Shown here piece by piece: positions 1 to 11,253 of a stretch of 64,000 nucleotides of DNA. Each line of letters opens with the position of its first letter. Positions within the stretch are counted from its first letter, which is position 1. The stretch is from Trissonchulus latispiculum (Eukaryota; Nematoda; Enoplea; Enoplida; Ironidae): the NCBI GenBank assembly GCA_030248195.1, contig JASAND010023082.1, forward strand, positions 18,563 through 82,562, given 5' to 3'. The notes under the pieces are model-generated. The model was not told the DNA's origin, searched no databases, and saw nothing but the letters and a program-made list of their open reading frames with translations. The translations under genes and the position numbers were made by a program.

Positions 1-811
<811 letters not shown>

Positions 812-1265
812 AGCAATATATATACTTATCAATGCGTGACTCATTTGTTTCCACTTACGCTCAAAATCATAGCAAATTTTAAAAGTTTAATTAATTTAAT
901 TTAATTAATTTTTTTAGTTTAATCTCAAAAGTGGGACTGTACACCTCAACTTAGCAGTCTCACACATGTTTGAATCATTCTGAATTAATAGCCGTTGTCC
1001 CAATTACAATGAATCGGGACTCATTTAAATCTTAATGCAAACTATCTCAATGAGTTTTAGCTTTGACTCAAAAACTGGGGCTGTAAGTCGAGGGAGGTCA
1101 CTCCAGCCTATCTTGATAAGAGCTGCAACTTTCAGCCTGGCCACCAAAACTGCCAGTTAAGGTATAAGCATCAGACTCCATATATATATATAATGCATGG
1201 CTTAATTGCACAATGCAAAATTTTGGTTGGCCCAGCAACCCAGCCAGAAAACGAACATAATCCCG

Positions 1266-1359
1266 TTCGTAAACTATATCGCTACGTAGCGATATAGGCA
1301 AGTGTTACCATATAGACTATCACACAGGTGTAGACGTAGCGATATAGCCCCATTTACGA

Positions 1360-1360
<1 letters not shown>
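1266..1360. repeat. Short inverted repeat containing a perfect 24-bp palindrome
   Basis: 1274-1297 is a perfect palindrome whose half is CTATATCGCTAC. A second half-copy lies at ~1333-1348, and the flanks TTCGTAAA (1266) and TTTACGAA (~1353) are inverted. Together they look like a roughly 95-bp foldback unit. An A-run and a (TA)n tract follow at 1359-1392. Confidence 0.6.
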
Positions 1361-1368
<8 letters not shown>

Positions 1369-1390
<22 letters not shown>

Positions 1391-1392
1391 TA
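1369..1392. repeat. (TA)n microsatellite
   Basis: Short TA run following ten A residues. Confidence 0.9.
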
Positions 1393-1518
1393 ACTTAGCT
1401 TAAACAGGCGATGTAAACACTCAAAGTCATATAATACTTCACACATCTTATTATTTTACTTTTTGTTGCTGGGACACTCTTTTGAATTTTTTCGTTCTGT
1501 TTTCCCGAAGCCTTTTAG

Positions 1519-1706
1519 ACGCTGTCCATTGCAATACTGCTGGTTGTGTAAACACTGGTCATCGACTGATCACTGGTTTAAAACTCGGAATTCAAGGAAA
1601 GGTTATGCCGAGGATACTGCAACCTAACACCATCCGACTAGATGTTTTGCGATGTGGTTTGGAACCACATTCTTTGGGAAAAGTGGTGATTCATTCTCAT
1701 TTATGA
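1519..1706 (+). CDS. Possible last exon of a plus-strand gene with the same Cys motif
   Basis: After a possible acceptor (ccttttag, ending at 1518) an open frame runs to a TGA at 1704-1706. It contains a motif of the form C-x(6)-LITGLKLG-x(n)-NTIRLDVL-x-C. This resembles the repeated motif of the minus-strand kringle gene, but on the other strand. The exon would begin with two bases of a split codon, the same phase as the A exons of that gene. It could be the 3' end of a convergent paralogue that starts left of the window. No poly(A) signal is obvious, and a chance frame is possible. Confidence 0.3.
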
Positions 1707-1949
1707 AATATTCTTATCAAACAAACATTTCACAGTTATCCCTGGCATGTATCTGATTAGCATACAATTTTGGGTTCCAACTCTCTACTGCATGAACATT
1801 AGTTAAACATTTAGTTTTTAAATTATACTATCAATCAGAAAATCTATTCTGATTTTCCGATGCTCGGTTTAGCATACTGGTGTACGTTTTATACTGTCAA
1901 AAATTAAAGAATTCAGAAACAGCATTTCACATACAAGATTCATACTTAC

Positions 1950-2241
1950 TAGGTATACTGCTACAGTTTTTGAAACAGGGTGTGAAATAATTTTTGCCCA
2001 CAGCACAACAATATGGTCCCAAATAGATAACCACCAGGATTGCGGCAAAATCTAGTCTCGCCATACTTATTACTAAGTTTTGAGTGATATTCTCTGTCTG
2101 ACCACCTTTCACATTGTAAACCTTTGAAATCCACAGCCTTGTCGCCTTTATAATACTGGTCTTTTGCACATTGTGGCACATCAATCCAACATTGAAATTC
2201 GCTGTTGAAACATTCGTCAAAGTAGGAGAAGGTAGGTTTAC
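1950..2241 (-). CDS. Kringle exon 2 of the secreted modular gene, with a frameshift
   Basis: Ninth exon of the minus-strand gene. Acceptor ttttcag precedes 2241; the first two bases complete the codon left by the B3 exon at 5235. The frame encodes a CF..CW..C lead-in like kringle exon 1, then a kringle core with a CERW segment and FCRNPGG. Around 2015-2022 the frame breaks: GPYCC...C...NC (the kringle's C-terminal cysteines) continues one frame over. The exon is 292 bases, one more than the phase needs. The extra base sits next to a GGG/CC run, so it may be an assembly error or a real inactivating mutation. A donor (a|gtaagt) lies at 1950/1949; without splicing, the shifted frame ends at a TGA at 1927-1929, so this could be the terminal exon. 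Confidence 0.7.
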
Positions 2242-2643
2242 CTGAAAAATAAAAATTCTAAGTGTCGTGTTTGCGCTGCTAACTTCTTTTTTGCTCTCTG
2301 CAAAGTATCACACATCCCAGTCTGGAGAAAAGTAAAGTAAATACAGCTGTTTACAGTCGGAACATTCAAACCTAGCTGACGAAGCTAAGAAAATTGTTTG
2401 GAATTTCCAAACAAATAACTGAGAAATATGGTCTTACACAAAAATGTGGTTAAAAACTGTGATGGACTTTGCAGAACTTAAATTAATTAACGAGACAATT
2501 AACAATTGACAATTGCTTCTGAGCAGAATTTTTATATTGAAAACTTGACAACACAGAATCAAGCAAGAGTGCATAACAGCAAGAGTAAGAAATTATTACA
2601 CTACTATGTACTATTAGCATGCCAGACATGCTTGGTTTATTAA

Positions 2644-3119
2644 CTCGGGACCGCCCCCCGTAACTTCCGGGGGTCCCGCTACACGCGAGTCTATTCGCTG
2701 ATTCGCTAGGTAGCCTAAGGCTTACTGCAGGTAATTTATTAGTAATTTTTATTAAATTAATTATAACTTTAATTAGATTAATGGAATTAAAAACCTGATT
2801 CGACAACTTTGTACACTTTTCTGCTCTTTTCAGTGATATAAGAATTGTATCATAATACAAAAGTCCGAAGGAATGTAATATGTAACAATTGTCATATCAT
2901 CGAAAAGAGCAGAAAAAAGCTAAAAGTTATCGAATTAGTTTTTCAATTGCATCAACCTAATTCAAGTTATTATTAATTAATGCAAATTACTAATAATAAA
3001 TTACCTACAGTAAGCCTTAGGCTAACTAGCGAACCAGCGAACAGACACGCGCTTATATGAAAGAGTGTAAAAAAGTGTAATTAGTGCTAAGGACTCCCCA
3101 GAAGTTACGGGAGGCCGAC
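2644..3119. mobile_element. TTAA-flanked MITE (piggyBac/Kolobok-type)
   Basis: The ends are inverted over more than 100 bases. Both arms carry CCCGTAACTTC near the end and AGCCTAAGGCTTACTG further in. TTAA flanks both sides (2640-2643 and 3120-3123), the duplication expected of piggyBac or Kolobok transposases. It is 476 bp, noncoding, and lies in the B3-kringle 2 intron. Confidence 0.75.
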
Positions 3120-3123
3120 TTAA

Positions 3124-5230
3124 TGCACCGAGCATACGTAGCATGATTTGTACATGGTAGTGCAAACGTTTCTTACTATTGTAGCAGGTCTGGGGGCATG
3201 TTACAACTGAGCAGAGAGTTCTGAGTTGGCAGTGGAAGCTTAGCGCTGGGTTCGCACCCGACACCCGCTACAGTTCAGAATTTAGACTAGTTCTATGGGC
3301 TGAGTTTTCACCCGACATCCCTTTCTTATCACGGTGGATCACAGTGGATAAGCCTTCGATTTGAAGAAACAAGAACTTGGTATATTTCTTTACTGAAATT
3401 CACATCAGCGCACAGCGGAAACAAAACCAATCCAGTCCGGTAAAACAGTCGTAGACAAGGGCTTAAAAGTCTGCAGTCGTGTCTTGCTTTTCGTTTGTTA
3501 GGAGTATCTGCTCTGTTTTTTTCGGTCCTCAATGTTTTTGTTATTCCAAAACTTGGGCTCAATTGCGTCAGTGAAATGCGGTTCCTCTAATCTTAGTTTC
3601 ATTTTTCAAGTTTTTTGCTAACTTTTCGACAGAATAGGAAACACAAAAACTCCAAAACCTTAGGGTTAACATTCGTCAAATTTTCAGTTCCTAGAACTCA
3701 AGTTATCCCAGCCCAACGTGAAATAGTACGCCTAGATTCACTTTGCATTTTAGCCAATAAAATTTTATCAATAAAGTACTACGGTAGCTTCAAAGGCCTC
3801 AGTTACACAACAACTTTTGCTGAAAGCAGCAGCAACCAAGAACTGCGAAAGAATGACAGCTACGAACAAATACAACAGTGAAAGACTAGGATAAGCTGCA
3901 CTAGGCAGCGTTGAATATTACGTAAGCTATATAAGTTTAGTTTTAATTTATTTCATAGGTACGACAGATAACTTCTCTAATTTTCTAACTTATTAATTGA
4001 ATTTGTATTATTGTTATAGGTAAATGAAAGAATGCTTGAATGGCCGCGTGATGTTTATATCCACGTAGAATTTCATGTGCTTAATGTTTAATCTTGTGAC
4101 ACTATTATTACTCTTGACAGAATCAAATAGAAATAAAAAGCGGTCAAGGTTTGGATTATTTATTGGTGCTTTCGGGTTTCAAAATCCTTTAATCTTTGCC
4201 GCTTGCCAACATTGACAGTGGTAGCCACTGTCAGTAGGTATTAAAATGGTTTCGTTTGTAATCTTGGGATCACTTGAGTACCAGTTTTAAGTCCAGTAAC
4301 TGTCCTTTTTTAAATTTGAAAATCGTTGTTTTCTTGAATACCGGCACATTTTGATCCCAAGTTACCACATTATTATTTTGATTTCAATTTTGGTTAATTG
4401 GAGACAGACTTTGACAACTTCAGCTGGAAAATCACACTGGGGACCAATGACCATACACTTGGGAGAATCGACGAAGGGATGACTCCAAAAAATTCAAAAA
4501 TCCTAAGCAATAGCAAAAGTTGCAAGTATTTCGTTTATTAGACCAAACATTGATATGAAATGAAATTTTCCACGATTTTGAATTATTGTTAAAAGCTGCC
4601 AAAATTAGCTTGCAAATGTAAAGTTTTTGTCAAAGGCTGTGTTTCCTTTGGACGGGGAGGTCTACCTTTTTGTTGAAGCCTGCACCCTATTTTCTTCCCG
4701 TTATCCTATGTCGGGCACTTGACTTGATCAAGGATAAGAGTTGTAAACTTGACAGCAAACGCAATTAAAAACCGCTACTGGGAGTACAGAATCATTGTTA
4801 AAGGCAAATGTGGACTCTGGAAGCTTCTATTCGTCATCCATGCTGCATAGACAAGGGCTGCCGGTGGCAGGCCCCGGATAAAAACCGTAGAGCCATGAGT
4901 GACGTTTGGAATGAGTAATGATTACTGCTTCAGTAGAAGAACGCCCAGCGCCTCAAGGTGGAAAATAATTATGAGAAACGAAAAGCTTGGCTAGCTTAGC
5001 CGCCTAGCTCTTTAGCGCAGCTAAAGTCACAACTTACTCTATATTTTCTGTTCTCCAATACAAATGGTGTTGATTGTATACGACGGATATATCAATGACC
5101 ATATTTCTTATAGTTTGTCATTCTACGTTCTACGTATAACTACGTTTTCTCAACATTAAAATTTTTAGTTAACGTCAACTTCAATTGCAAATAACTAGGA
5201 AGTCAGTAGCTTACGAGACAGCAGATACTC
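3124..5230. other. Intron sequence, nothing recognised
   Basis: The rest of the large intron between exons B3 and kringle 2. It is AT-rich. A plus-strand frame at 3615-3881 has no recognisable domain and no supporting splice context. No repeat ends could be paired by eye. Confidence 0.5.
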
Positions 5231-5234
5231 TCAC

Positions 5235-5512
5235 CTGACATTTGGTCAGCAGTCGCTGGGTTCCAACGCATTTGACAGGTAGCAGCCAGTCCGCTAATGG
5301 AATCCCAAACTTTTACATGAAGTTCCGTTATACCATGAAACTCAGGGCACTCCCATTTTGAGTCATTGCCTCCTACTTGGCCATACGAAAGCGTGTTTTG
5401 TACCACGTAGTAATTGGAAAGCTTTCTGCATATTAACCCAAGCCGATTTATCACTTTGTACTTATAACTGCCATAGAAGCCTGTTGCAACATATCCATGC
5501 TGGCATTGTGAC
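5235..5512 (-). CDS. Exon B3 (two Cys motifs) of the secreted modular gene
   Basis: Eighth exon. Acceptor tgcaacag ends at 5513 and donor gtcag|gtgaga follows 5235. The split codons fit: phase 2 in, phase 1 out. It encodes two copies of a motif that starts and ends with Cys: C-QHGYVATGFYG...INRLGLIC, then WECPEFHGITEL...ISGLAATC. The second is preceded by a Gly-rich turn. It is 278 bases, closely matching B2 (275) and similar to B1 (251) in layout. It is probably extracellular, with the paired cysteines oxidised. Confidence 0.8.
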
Positions 5513-6045
5513 CTGTTGCAACATTTAGTCATCCATTATTTATTCATCAATAAATTTTATTAGTCGTTGGTACAGCATTATTTATCAACTATTTCTTTAT
5601 TTATTACATGTTCATTTAACAATTTGTAATTTTATAGCTTAGTATTCACATCTTTATTGAATTTGACTGCAATGGGGCATACGTTTGTGACAGCACAGTG
5701 AACTGAACCAATTAGCAAATGCTATTCACTGGAAAGTCTTTTCCCAAATACCATTCCATGCTTCAAATGCTTTCAATATCAAAAGCTGCAAACATTCATG
5801 ACATCTACTGCAACTTTTTCTGAAGCAATTTGTGCTCACGGTGGCTGTGCTCCTATTTGTTGTATGTAAAGAGCCATGTATATACTTAATATCTAAGCTA
5901 ATCTAAAGCGCACATGCCTTTTCGCTGTGCCATGTCGCGTCCACTTTATGACCAAGAAACGAGACGAGAAGTGGAGCCATCTCATTCGAAAACGTTGTCA
6001 CAATACATTAGTTATCGACAATGCAGTACCCAGATAGAAACTCAC

Positions 6046-6274
6046 TCATGTTCGTGTCCATCATTGATGCCACGTTTGTTTAGAAACATTTTCCCTTCTT
6101 TCAACTCTTTTGCATAGCAAATTGTCTGAACCTGGTTTACAAGATCTCTTGACTTAGTTCTTATTCCAACGACCCACGCTGGATAATCACATTTGTCCGA
6201 AAACGTAATTCGGCCAATACTACCAAATGTATCGCCCTTAAATGTTTGCGGATACCTTTGGTAGTTGAAATTGT
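6046..6274 (-). CDS. Exon A3 (one Cys motif) of the secreted modular gene
   Basis: Seventh exon. Acceptor ggttattttag precedes 6274 and donor catga|gtgagt follows 6046; phase 1 in, phase 2 out. It encodes GDTFGSIG, then C-DYPAWVVGIRTKSRDLVNQVQTIC, then a charged tail ending GHEHE. Its paralogue A2 ends GYRYE with its donor at the identical codon position, which supports the model and recent duplication of A+B units. Confidence 0.8.
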
Positions 6275-6799
6275 CTAAAATAACCGTCACGGATTATCGT
6301 ATTTTGATTGTTAGAACCAATCGTTCAAATTAGCATTAAGTTTTGCAAACGCAAACTTCTGAGTAGGCGTCAGTGGGTTACTCTGCTAAGATGTTAAAGA
6401 CAACATTTAGAGGCAGCGCAACATACTTCTGTTGTGCAAAAAATATTTATTGTCGTATCTTAGGATTCTACTTGTGATAGCAGCCACCCCACTCAATGCA
6501 AACATGGATATTGTTGCATTTATTTTTGGCATGAGATTGTCTGAGTTTAGTTTAGCAAAGAGGAAGGTAGTCTTTGCTCATTTGATTTGATGTACTATCC
6601 ATTTATTATACTTTTGCGCATCTTTTATAAAATAAATGCGTGACAACTAGAATTTCAGTCTTCATCATTTTAATTATCTAGGATAATTGCGCGATGTCAT
6701 CTCTGCTACACATTCAGGACTAATCGCATTTTCCGATAAAGTTTATATGTTGTTAGATAATCAGTCCAAATGACTTGACTGACTTTGACTTACTTGACT

Positions 6800-7790
6800 T
6801 AAGGCCGAAGAGCATCAGCAGTATGTGGCATGTACTCATATGATGCTTCGCCACTGATTCCTGTCCGCAGCAAGATCTGCGATGATCCATGTGTAGTTGT
6901 TCTGCCAGTTTACTGTGCCGTACCCGTGTTTTAGATGGTCGAGACTTTTGGAAACAAGGCTATGCCACGTGTACCTAGCAGCATTGCGAGTGCACCGCCA
7001 GGAGAGAGGATTCAAGTTGCGAAAGATAGAGGATATTCTACCTCAGGACCGATTCGACCACGGGCTGATGGCAACAAAGCTCTCTGATTCTGGCGAAAGG
7101 TAGCCGCTGCAACCGACTGACTCCCAGGTTGCAGCTCAATGCAGATATCTGGAAGACCTCCATTTTCGATATATCGTCTCGAGTTGTTTGCCAGGTCTCG
7201 TACAGTAGGACAGATGTGACAGCAGCGGTGTGCACTCGCACTTTAAGTTTTGTTGAGAGATCTCGACGGCAGGAAACATTTTCTCTAAGCTGGCCAAACG
7301 TTCGTGATACTTTCGCGGTTCCCGGGCCGATATCGTCGGAGGCTGCAACAAGCTGGCTGCTGATGGCTGAGCCAAGATAGGGGATGGAATCGGTGACTTC
7401 TATTGCTTCTCCGTAGATCGACAGGCTTAGAGGTCTGTCAAGGTGGAAGTACATTGCAAAAGTTTTTGGCGGTTTTATGTGAAGACCAAGCTTACCAGCA
7501 CTGGTGACAATACAATCGAGCAGGCTTTGGCATTACAGTTCGTTTTGCAGGATCGTTGTGTCATCAGCATATACAAAATTTATCAAATTATCAGTAGTAC
7601 TGCATTCTACGCCTTCATGGAGTCCAACGGATTTATTCATTATCAATCTAACACTATGTTGAACTGGGAGACAGAACGCAGCATTGTCTCACACCACACC
7701 GGTTGAGATAGGGAAGCACCGCGAGAGTCCAGTCTGTGACTGAGCCCAGTATGTTGAATCACTGAAGACACACCACACTTGCGCAGGGCA
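6800..7790 (-). pseudogene. LINE reverse transcriptase fragment (CR1/jockey type)
   Basis: Read on the minus strand from ~7790 down. First comes a GVRQ-CVLSP-like motif broken by stops (~7640-7720). The catalytic YADD follows at 7560-7571, then KLGLHIKPPKT, then the thumb-region frame at 7038-7454 with PYLGSAIS, SVLLYETWQT and a RIRELCCHQ tail. The extreme C-terminus (WQNN...DLAADRNQWR) continues in another frame to ~6810. Stops and frameshifts show it is dead. No endonuclease domain or poly(A) tail was seen. It sits in the B2-A3 intron, in the gene's orientation. Confidence 0.8.
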
Positions 7791-7799
7791 TTCCACATA

Positions 7800-8620
7800 G
7801 GGGATGCCATGATTAATGCCATCGATGTAATGGGTTGAGTCGGGGACTTAAAGCGCAGACTCAGAAGCCACTACTTAGGACTGGTTCAATGGATGCAACC
7901 CAAAGACTGCGAGTGGAGATCTTTAGTCCATTCGGCTCACACTACGCTGACAAACCTCGCCAGGAGGATGGGATTATTTTTGGGTAATATTTATTATAAA
8001 CGGGGTGCCAGACAAAGACTGGGGACACACCAACGTTTAAGCTCAATTTAGAAACAAATTCCGGGTTAATCCCAGAATTCTACCCAGCTACCTAAGAGAT
8101 CAAATCTAGTTAATTCACGTGTTAAAATTAGTAAAACAAATTTATGGACAACTGGGCAATTTAAAAATGAGAAAAATTGCAGACTAGTTACCGCCAATTA
8201 CTAAAACTGCCTGGGCTATCCAAGTCGGGGCAAGTTATAAGCACCTGGCTGTCCGAGTGCAAAATTACAATAGACAGTGGTGGATAACAGTTCTAGGTGT
8301 GGACAACAACAATAAACGGTGCTGCATTTCAGTGGTAGCTGATTCAGAAATTCTCGTTTGTCACTTCAAGATTGAATGAGAAAGCAATCCGTCCAAATAT
8401 CTAGCATTAGATTAAAAACTATACAGAAACAAAATAAGAGCTCAAATTAATCCTACTTTGGCTATATTAAGCAGGCAATTTATGTGTACAACCCATAACT
8501 TGAAAAAAACAGCGCACAAAGTTGGTTACAAGTTGCTCGTTTATGATTTCAATGGGGCTGTGGATTACCTCAAAAGCTGCTTTTCCTTTTACGACACGAG
8601 GTAATAATACATGTATTAAA
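7800..8620. other. Intron sequence, nothing recognised
   Basis: Between the LINE fragment and exon B2. It is AT-rich, with no clear open frame, repeat ends or RNA gene. Confidence 0.4.
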
Positions 8621-8625
8621 AGCAC

Positions 8626-8900
8626 CTGAACTGTTGTGACTATGGCCCGGCAGCCATCTTGGCTTGCATATGGCAGCAATTCTGCTGATGACCTTATCGA
8701 CTCCTAGCACCAGTCCTGTTATTCCTTGATCTTTTGGGCATTCCCAATCAAAGTTTGTTCCTGCATTCTGGCCATATGGCATTGTCCTGTACAGATTAGT
8801 ATAGTTAGACAGTCTGCGGCAAGTAAGTCCGAGGTGACCAATGGTTGAAGTATATCTTCCATAAATCCCGGTAGCAATGTAACCATGCAAACACAGCAAG
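8626..8900 (-). CDS. Exon B2 (two Cys motifs) of the secreted modular gene
   Basis: Sixth exon. Acceptor ctgttcag ends at 8901 and donor ttcag|gtgct follows 8626; phase 2 in, phase 1 out. It encodes C-LHGYIATGIYGRY...IGHLGLTC, then WECPKDQGITGL...ISRIAAIC, then a Ser/His linker. The donor falls in the same place as in B3, relative to the motif. Confidence 0.8.
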
Positions 8901-9180
8901 CTGAACAGTATCAAAAATCAAGACATTTTAAGCCGGATAATTAGCCATATAAAGTAAAATGAAATAAGCAAACAACTGTTACACTTGAAAAAAACTTTAA
9001 ATTCTACAATTAGATTTTACAAGTTCATCCAGATATGAGCTAGCGCGTACTTTAGATCTTTGCTTAAAAACAGTCTGCAGTGTGGGTTTTTGAGTTCAAC
9101 AGAACCTAAGGTGTTCTAACATGAACGCCGCAAAAACTGAATTCTTTGCTGATTGGAAATAACGTCAACTAGTCGCTTAC

Positions 9181-9475
9181 TCATATCGGTATCCTTCATA
9201 TAGGCCTCTTTTTTCTGTCAACGTAGTTTTTCCGTCGCTTTCTGAATAACACACTGCTTGAATAAGATTTATTTTTCGTCCTGACATAATTTTTATTCCA
9301 ACAATGGACGACGAAATGTCACATTTATCTATATGCAGACTTGAAAAAGAATCTCCGTGCATTGGGCCGTAGAACTCCTTTGAATTTTCCACATAACTGA
9401 AATGTTTCTCATTATCGGCTCCATCATCATCATCATCATCATCATTAACATCAGTTTCTAGTTTTCCATAAGCAA
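9181..9475 (-). CDS. Exon A2 of the secreted modular gene, with poly-Asp tract
   Basis: Fifth exon. Acceptor gattatag precedes 9475 and donor tatga|gtaagc follows 9181; phase 1 in, phase 2 out. An acidic linker has about seven consecutive Asp residues, encoded by a CAT-repeat (plus strand) at ~9421-9447. The A motif follows: GDSFSSLH, C-DISSSIVGIKIMSGRKINLIQAVC, then a tail ending GLYEGYRYE. The incoming codon is completed correctly by exon B1 at 21988, on the far side of the 10.7 kb gypsy element. Confidence 0.8.
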
Positions 9476-9489
9476 CTATAATCATGCAA

Positions 9490-10450
9490 AATAGATTTTA
9501 AATATTTAAATAGTTGAAACGGCTTCATGAACGCCATGCCTTCATATACGCGGTGGTTGCTTATATCAGATCCTATCTATCCGTATCCTATCCTATCTAT
9601 GAGTCTATCCCCAAAAAGTTCCAATCGTTTTAGGAATTTTTCTTCAGGAAGAGCAAAAATTGACATTACCTTCTACTTGTATGGAAATCAGTAAAAGGTT
9701 CATGACAAAGATCAAAGTTATTAGCTATTTTAAACCTGTTTCGCAAAATAATGACTAAAATTTACATGACAAATTTAGAACTTTTTATCAAAGCAGCTAA
9801 GTGGTCTCTCTTTCAGCTCTTCTCGCCGAGGTAGCTACATTGTTTTACACTTCTAGTTGGAATCTGCACTCACCAACTGACTTATTCTATGTTTGGCTTT
9901 TTTCCAGTAACAGCCTTGATTTAAAAAAATGGTAGTACTGTCCGGCTCCACTTGGCTATCGTGCCGCTAACTTGTACGTTATATCATCTTGAGAAGACAA
10001 ACAAAACCACAAAAACGCAATTTTGCAAAAATTTTAAATGTAATTCCAAATTTTAAAAAACAAAGGGATGTTAGGCTATTTGGATTATCAATATAATTAG
10101 TTTGTTACCTAAATCTAGATCTAATGATGAGATGAAAATTAAATTGCATGCAAAACTGTAGAACGGGTTCGTTTGAACGATGTTAACTATTTCAATCCAT
10201 GGACGGCAGGTTTTTCCTCTAACGTAACGTCGACTTTTGAACCATTGGTTGTATAGAAGTGTAAGTCCATCCATATGTTTCACCATTGGTAGTACATGAC
10301 TTTCATCCTTTCGTATTTACATAGGGAGAACACGTATCACGGCTCTTGTGCTTTCTCATCCCCAACTATGATTCTGCACATATGGGGTTAGCGAAAGGCA
10401 TGTGCACTGTACACGACCTCATACATATGTTGATGGAACTGTGCATCCGT
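9490..10450. other. Intron sequence, nothing recognised
   Basis: Intron between A2 and the gypsy insertion. A few TATC-rich imperfect repeats lie at ~9560-9605. No gene was identified. Confidence 0.4.
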
Positions 10451-10459
10451 TCTTCAAAG

Positions 10460-10552
10460 CGTTCACCTAGTGGCAGAGCGTGTGTGTGCGAAATGACGAT
10501 GGTTCGAGTTGCACCCGTTGATCAAATTTGTGAAGCTTTGGTGGTACAGGAC
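10460..10552 (+). repeat. tRNA-headed SINE fragment
   Basis: A B-box-like GGTTCGAGTTGCACC lies at ~10501-10515, and the fragment ends in the tail GCTTTGGTGGTACA. The same tail ends the SINE-like copy at ~10740-10840, so the two are probably related. Confidence 0.4.
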
Positions 10553-10685
10553 TTTCTTCTTCCTTTCATATATATTTACATCTATAAAATAAGCGCGACG
10601 GTTCTTGAGCTTGCTCTTTCCCCAATTTGTTTCTACATATTTGAGGTTAACGTAATGAAAGGCATGCACCTTGACACACGAACTC

Positions 10686-10745
10686 CAGCATAGCTTGATG
10701 CTACTGTACCTGCATAGCTTGATGCTAATGTGCCTGCATAGCTCA
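10686..10745. repeat. Tandem ~24-bp repeat
   Basis: About two and a half copies of a unit starting CTGCATAGCTTGATGCTA. The last copy runs into the A-box of the adjacent SINE-like sequence. Confidence 0.7.
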
Positions 10746-10840
10746 ATCGGCTTAGCATTTGCATAGTCTGCAACTTGGGTTCGAGTCCCACCAGAGGTTC
10801 GGATTTTTGGGACCTTTGGTGGTACATAAATTTTTTAAAT
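10733..10840 (+). repeat. tRNA-derived SINE
   Basis: A-box TAGCTCAATCGG and a perfect B-box GGTTCGAGTCC are spaced as in a tRNA gene, but no cloverleaf acceptor stem closes. It is followed by GGACCTTTGGTGGTACA and an AT-rich tail. Confidence 0.6.
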
Positions 10841-10864
10841 TTTGATTAAAATTATTTATTTTGG

Positions 10865-11237
10865 TGTTGAGAATCAACTAAACCAAGTTTTGCAACTTAC
10901 TTCAAAAACAAACACTAAAACCATTTATTTACAGCTGTGTGCAGTCCTCCAGTTTTATTAACTATCCCGAACAGCTTAGATCTGATCCATTTTGTCAGTT
11001 CAGTTGTGGTTCGAATTGTGCTACTAGTCGGTTGGTTCCTTTGTATGTTGATCCCCATTAAATTCGTTGTTACGGCACAACGTCTGTTGGTTACTCCCAG
11101 AAGATTGGATGGGGTTGCAGCTAAGGTAACTTTGTAGAATTAGGTAAATTATTAGAATAGGCCCGGTCTGGAAACCTGTAGTCCCTCCGCCTCTAGATTT
11201 CTACCCAGGTCCAGGCAGCTGAGGTAGGCATTTCACA
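10865..11237 (+). repeat. 5' LTR of the gypsy element
   Basis: 373 bp, starts TGTTGAGAATC and ends TTTCACA. Alignable along its whole length with the 3' LTR at 21201-21584, with many substitutions and small indels, so the insertion is not recent. Confidence 0.93.
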
Positions 11238-11239
11238 TA

Positions 11240-11253
11240 TGGCGACCGTGAAC
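11240..11253 (+). promoter_or_regulatory. Primer-binding site of the gypsy element
   Basis: TGGCGACCGTGAAC begins two bases after the LTR end, the usual place for the tRNA primer site. The matching tRNA was not determined. Confidence 0.7.
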
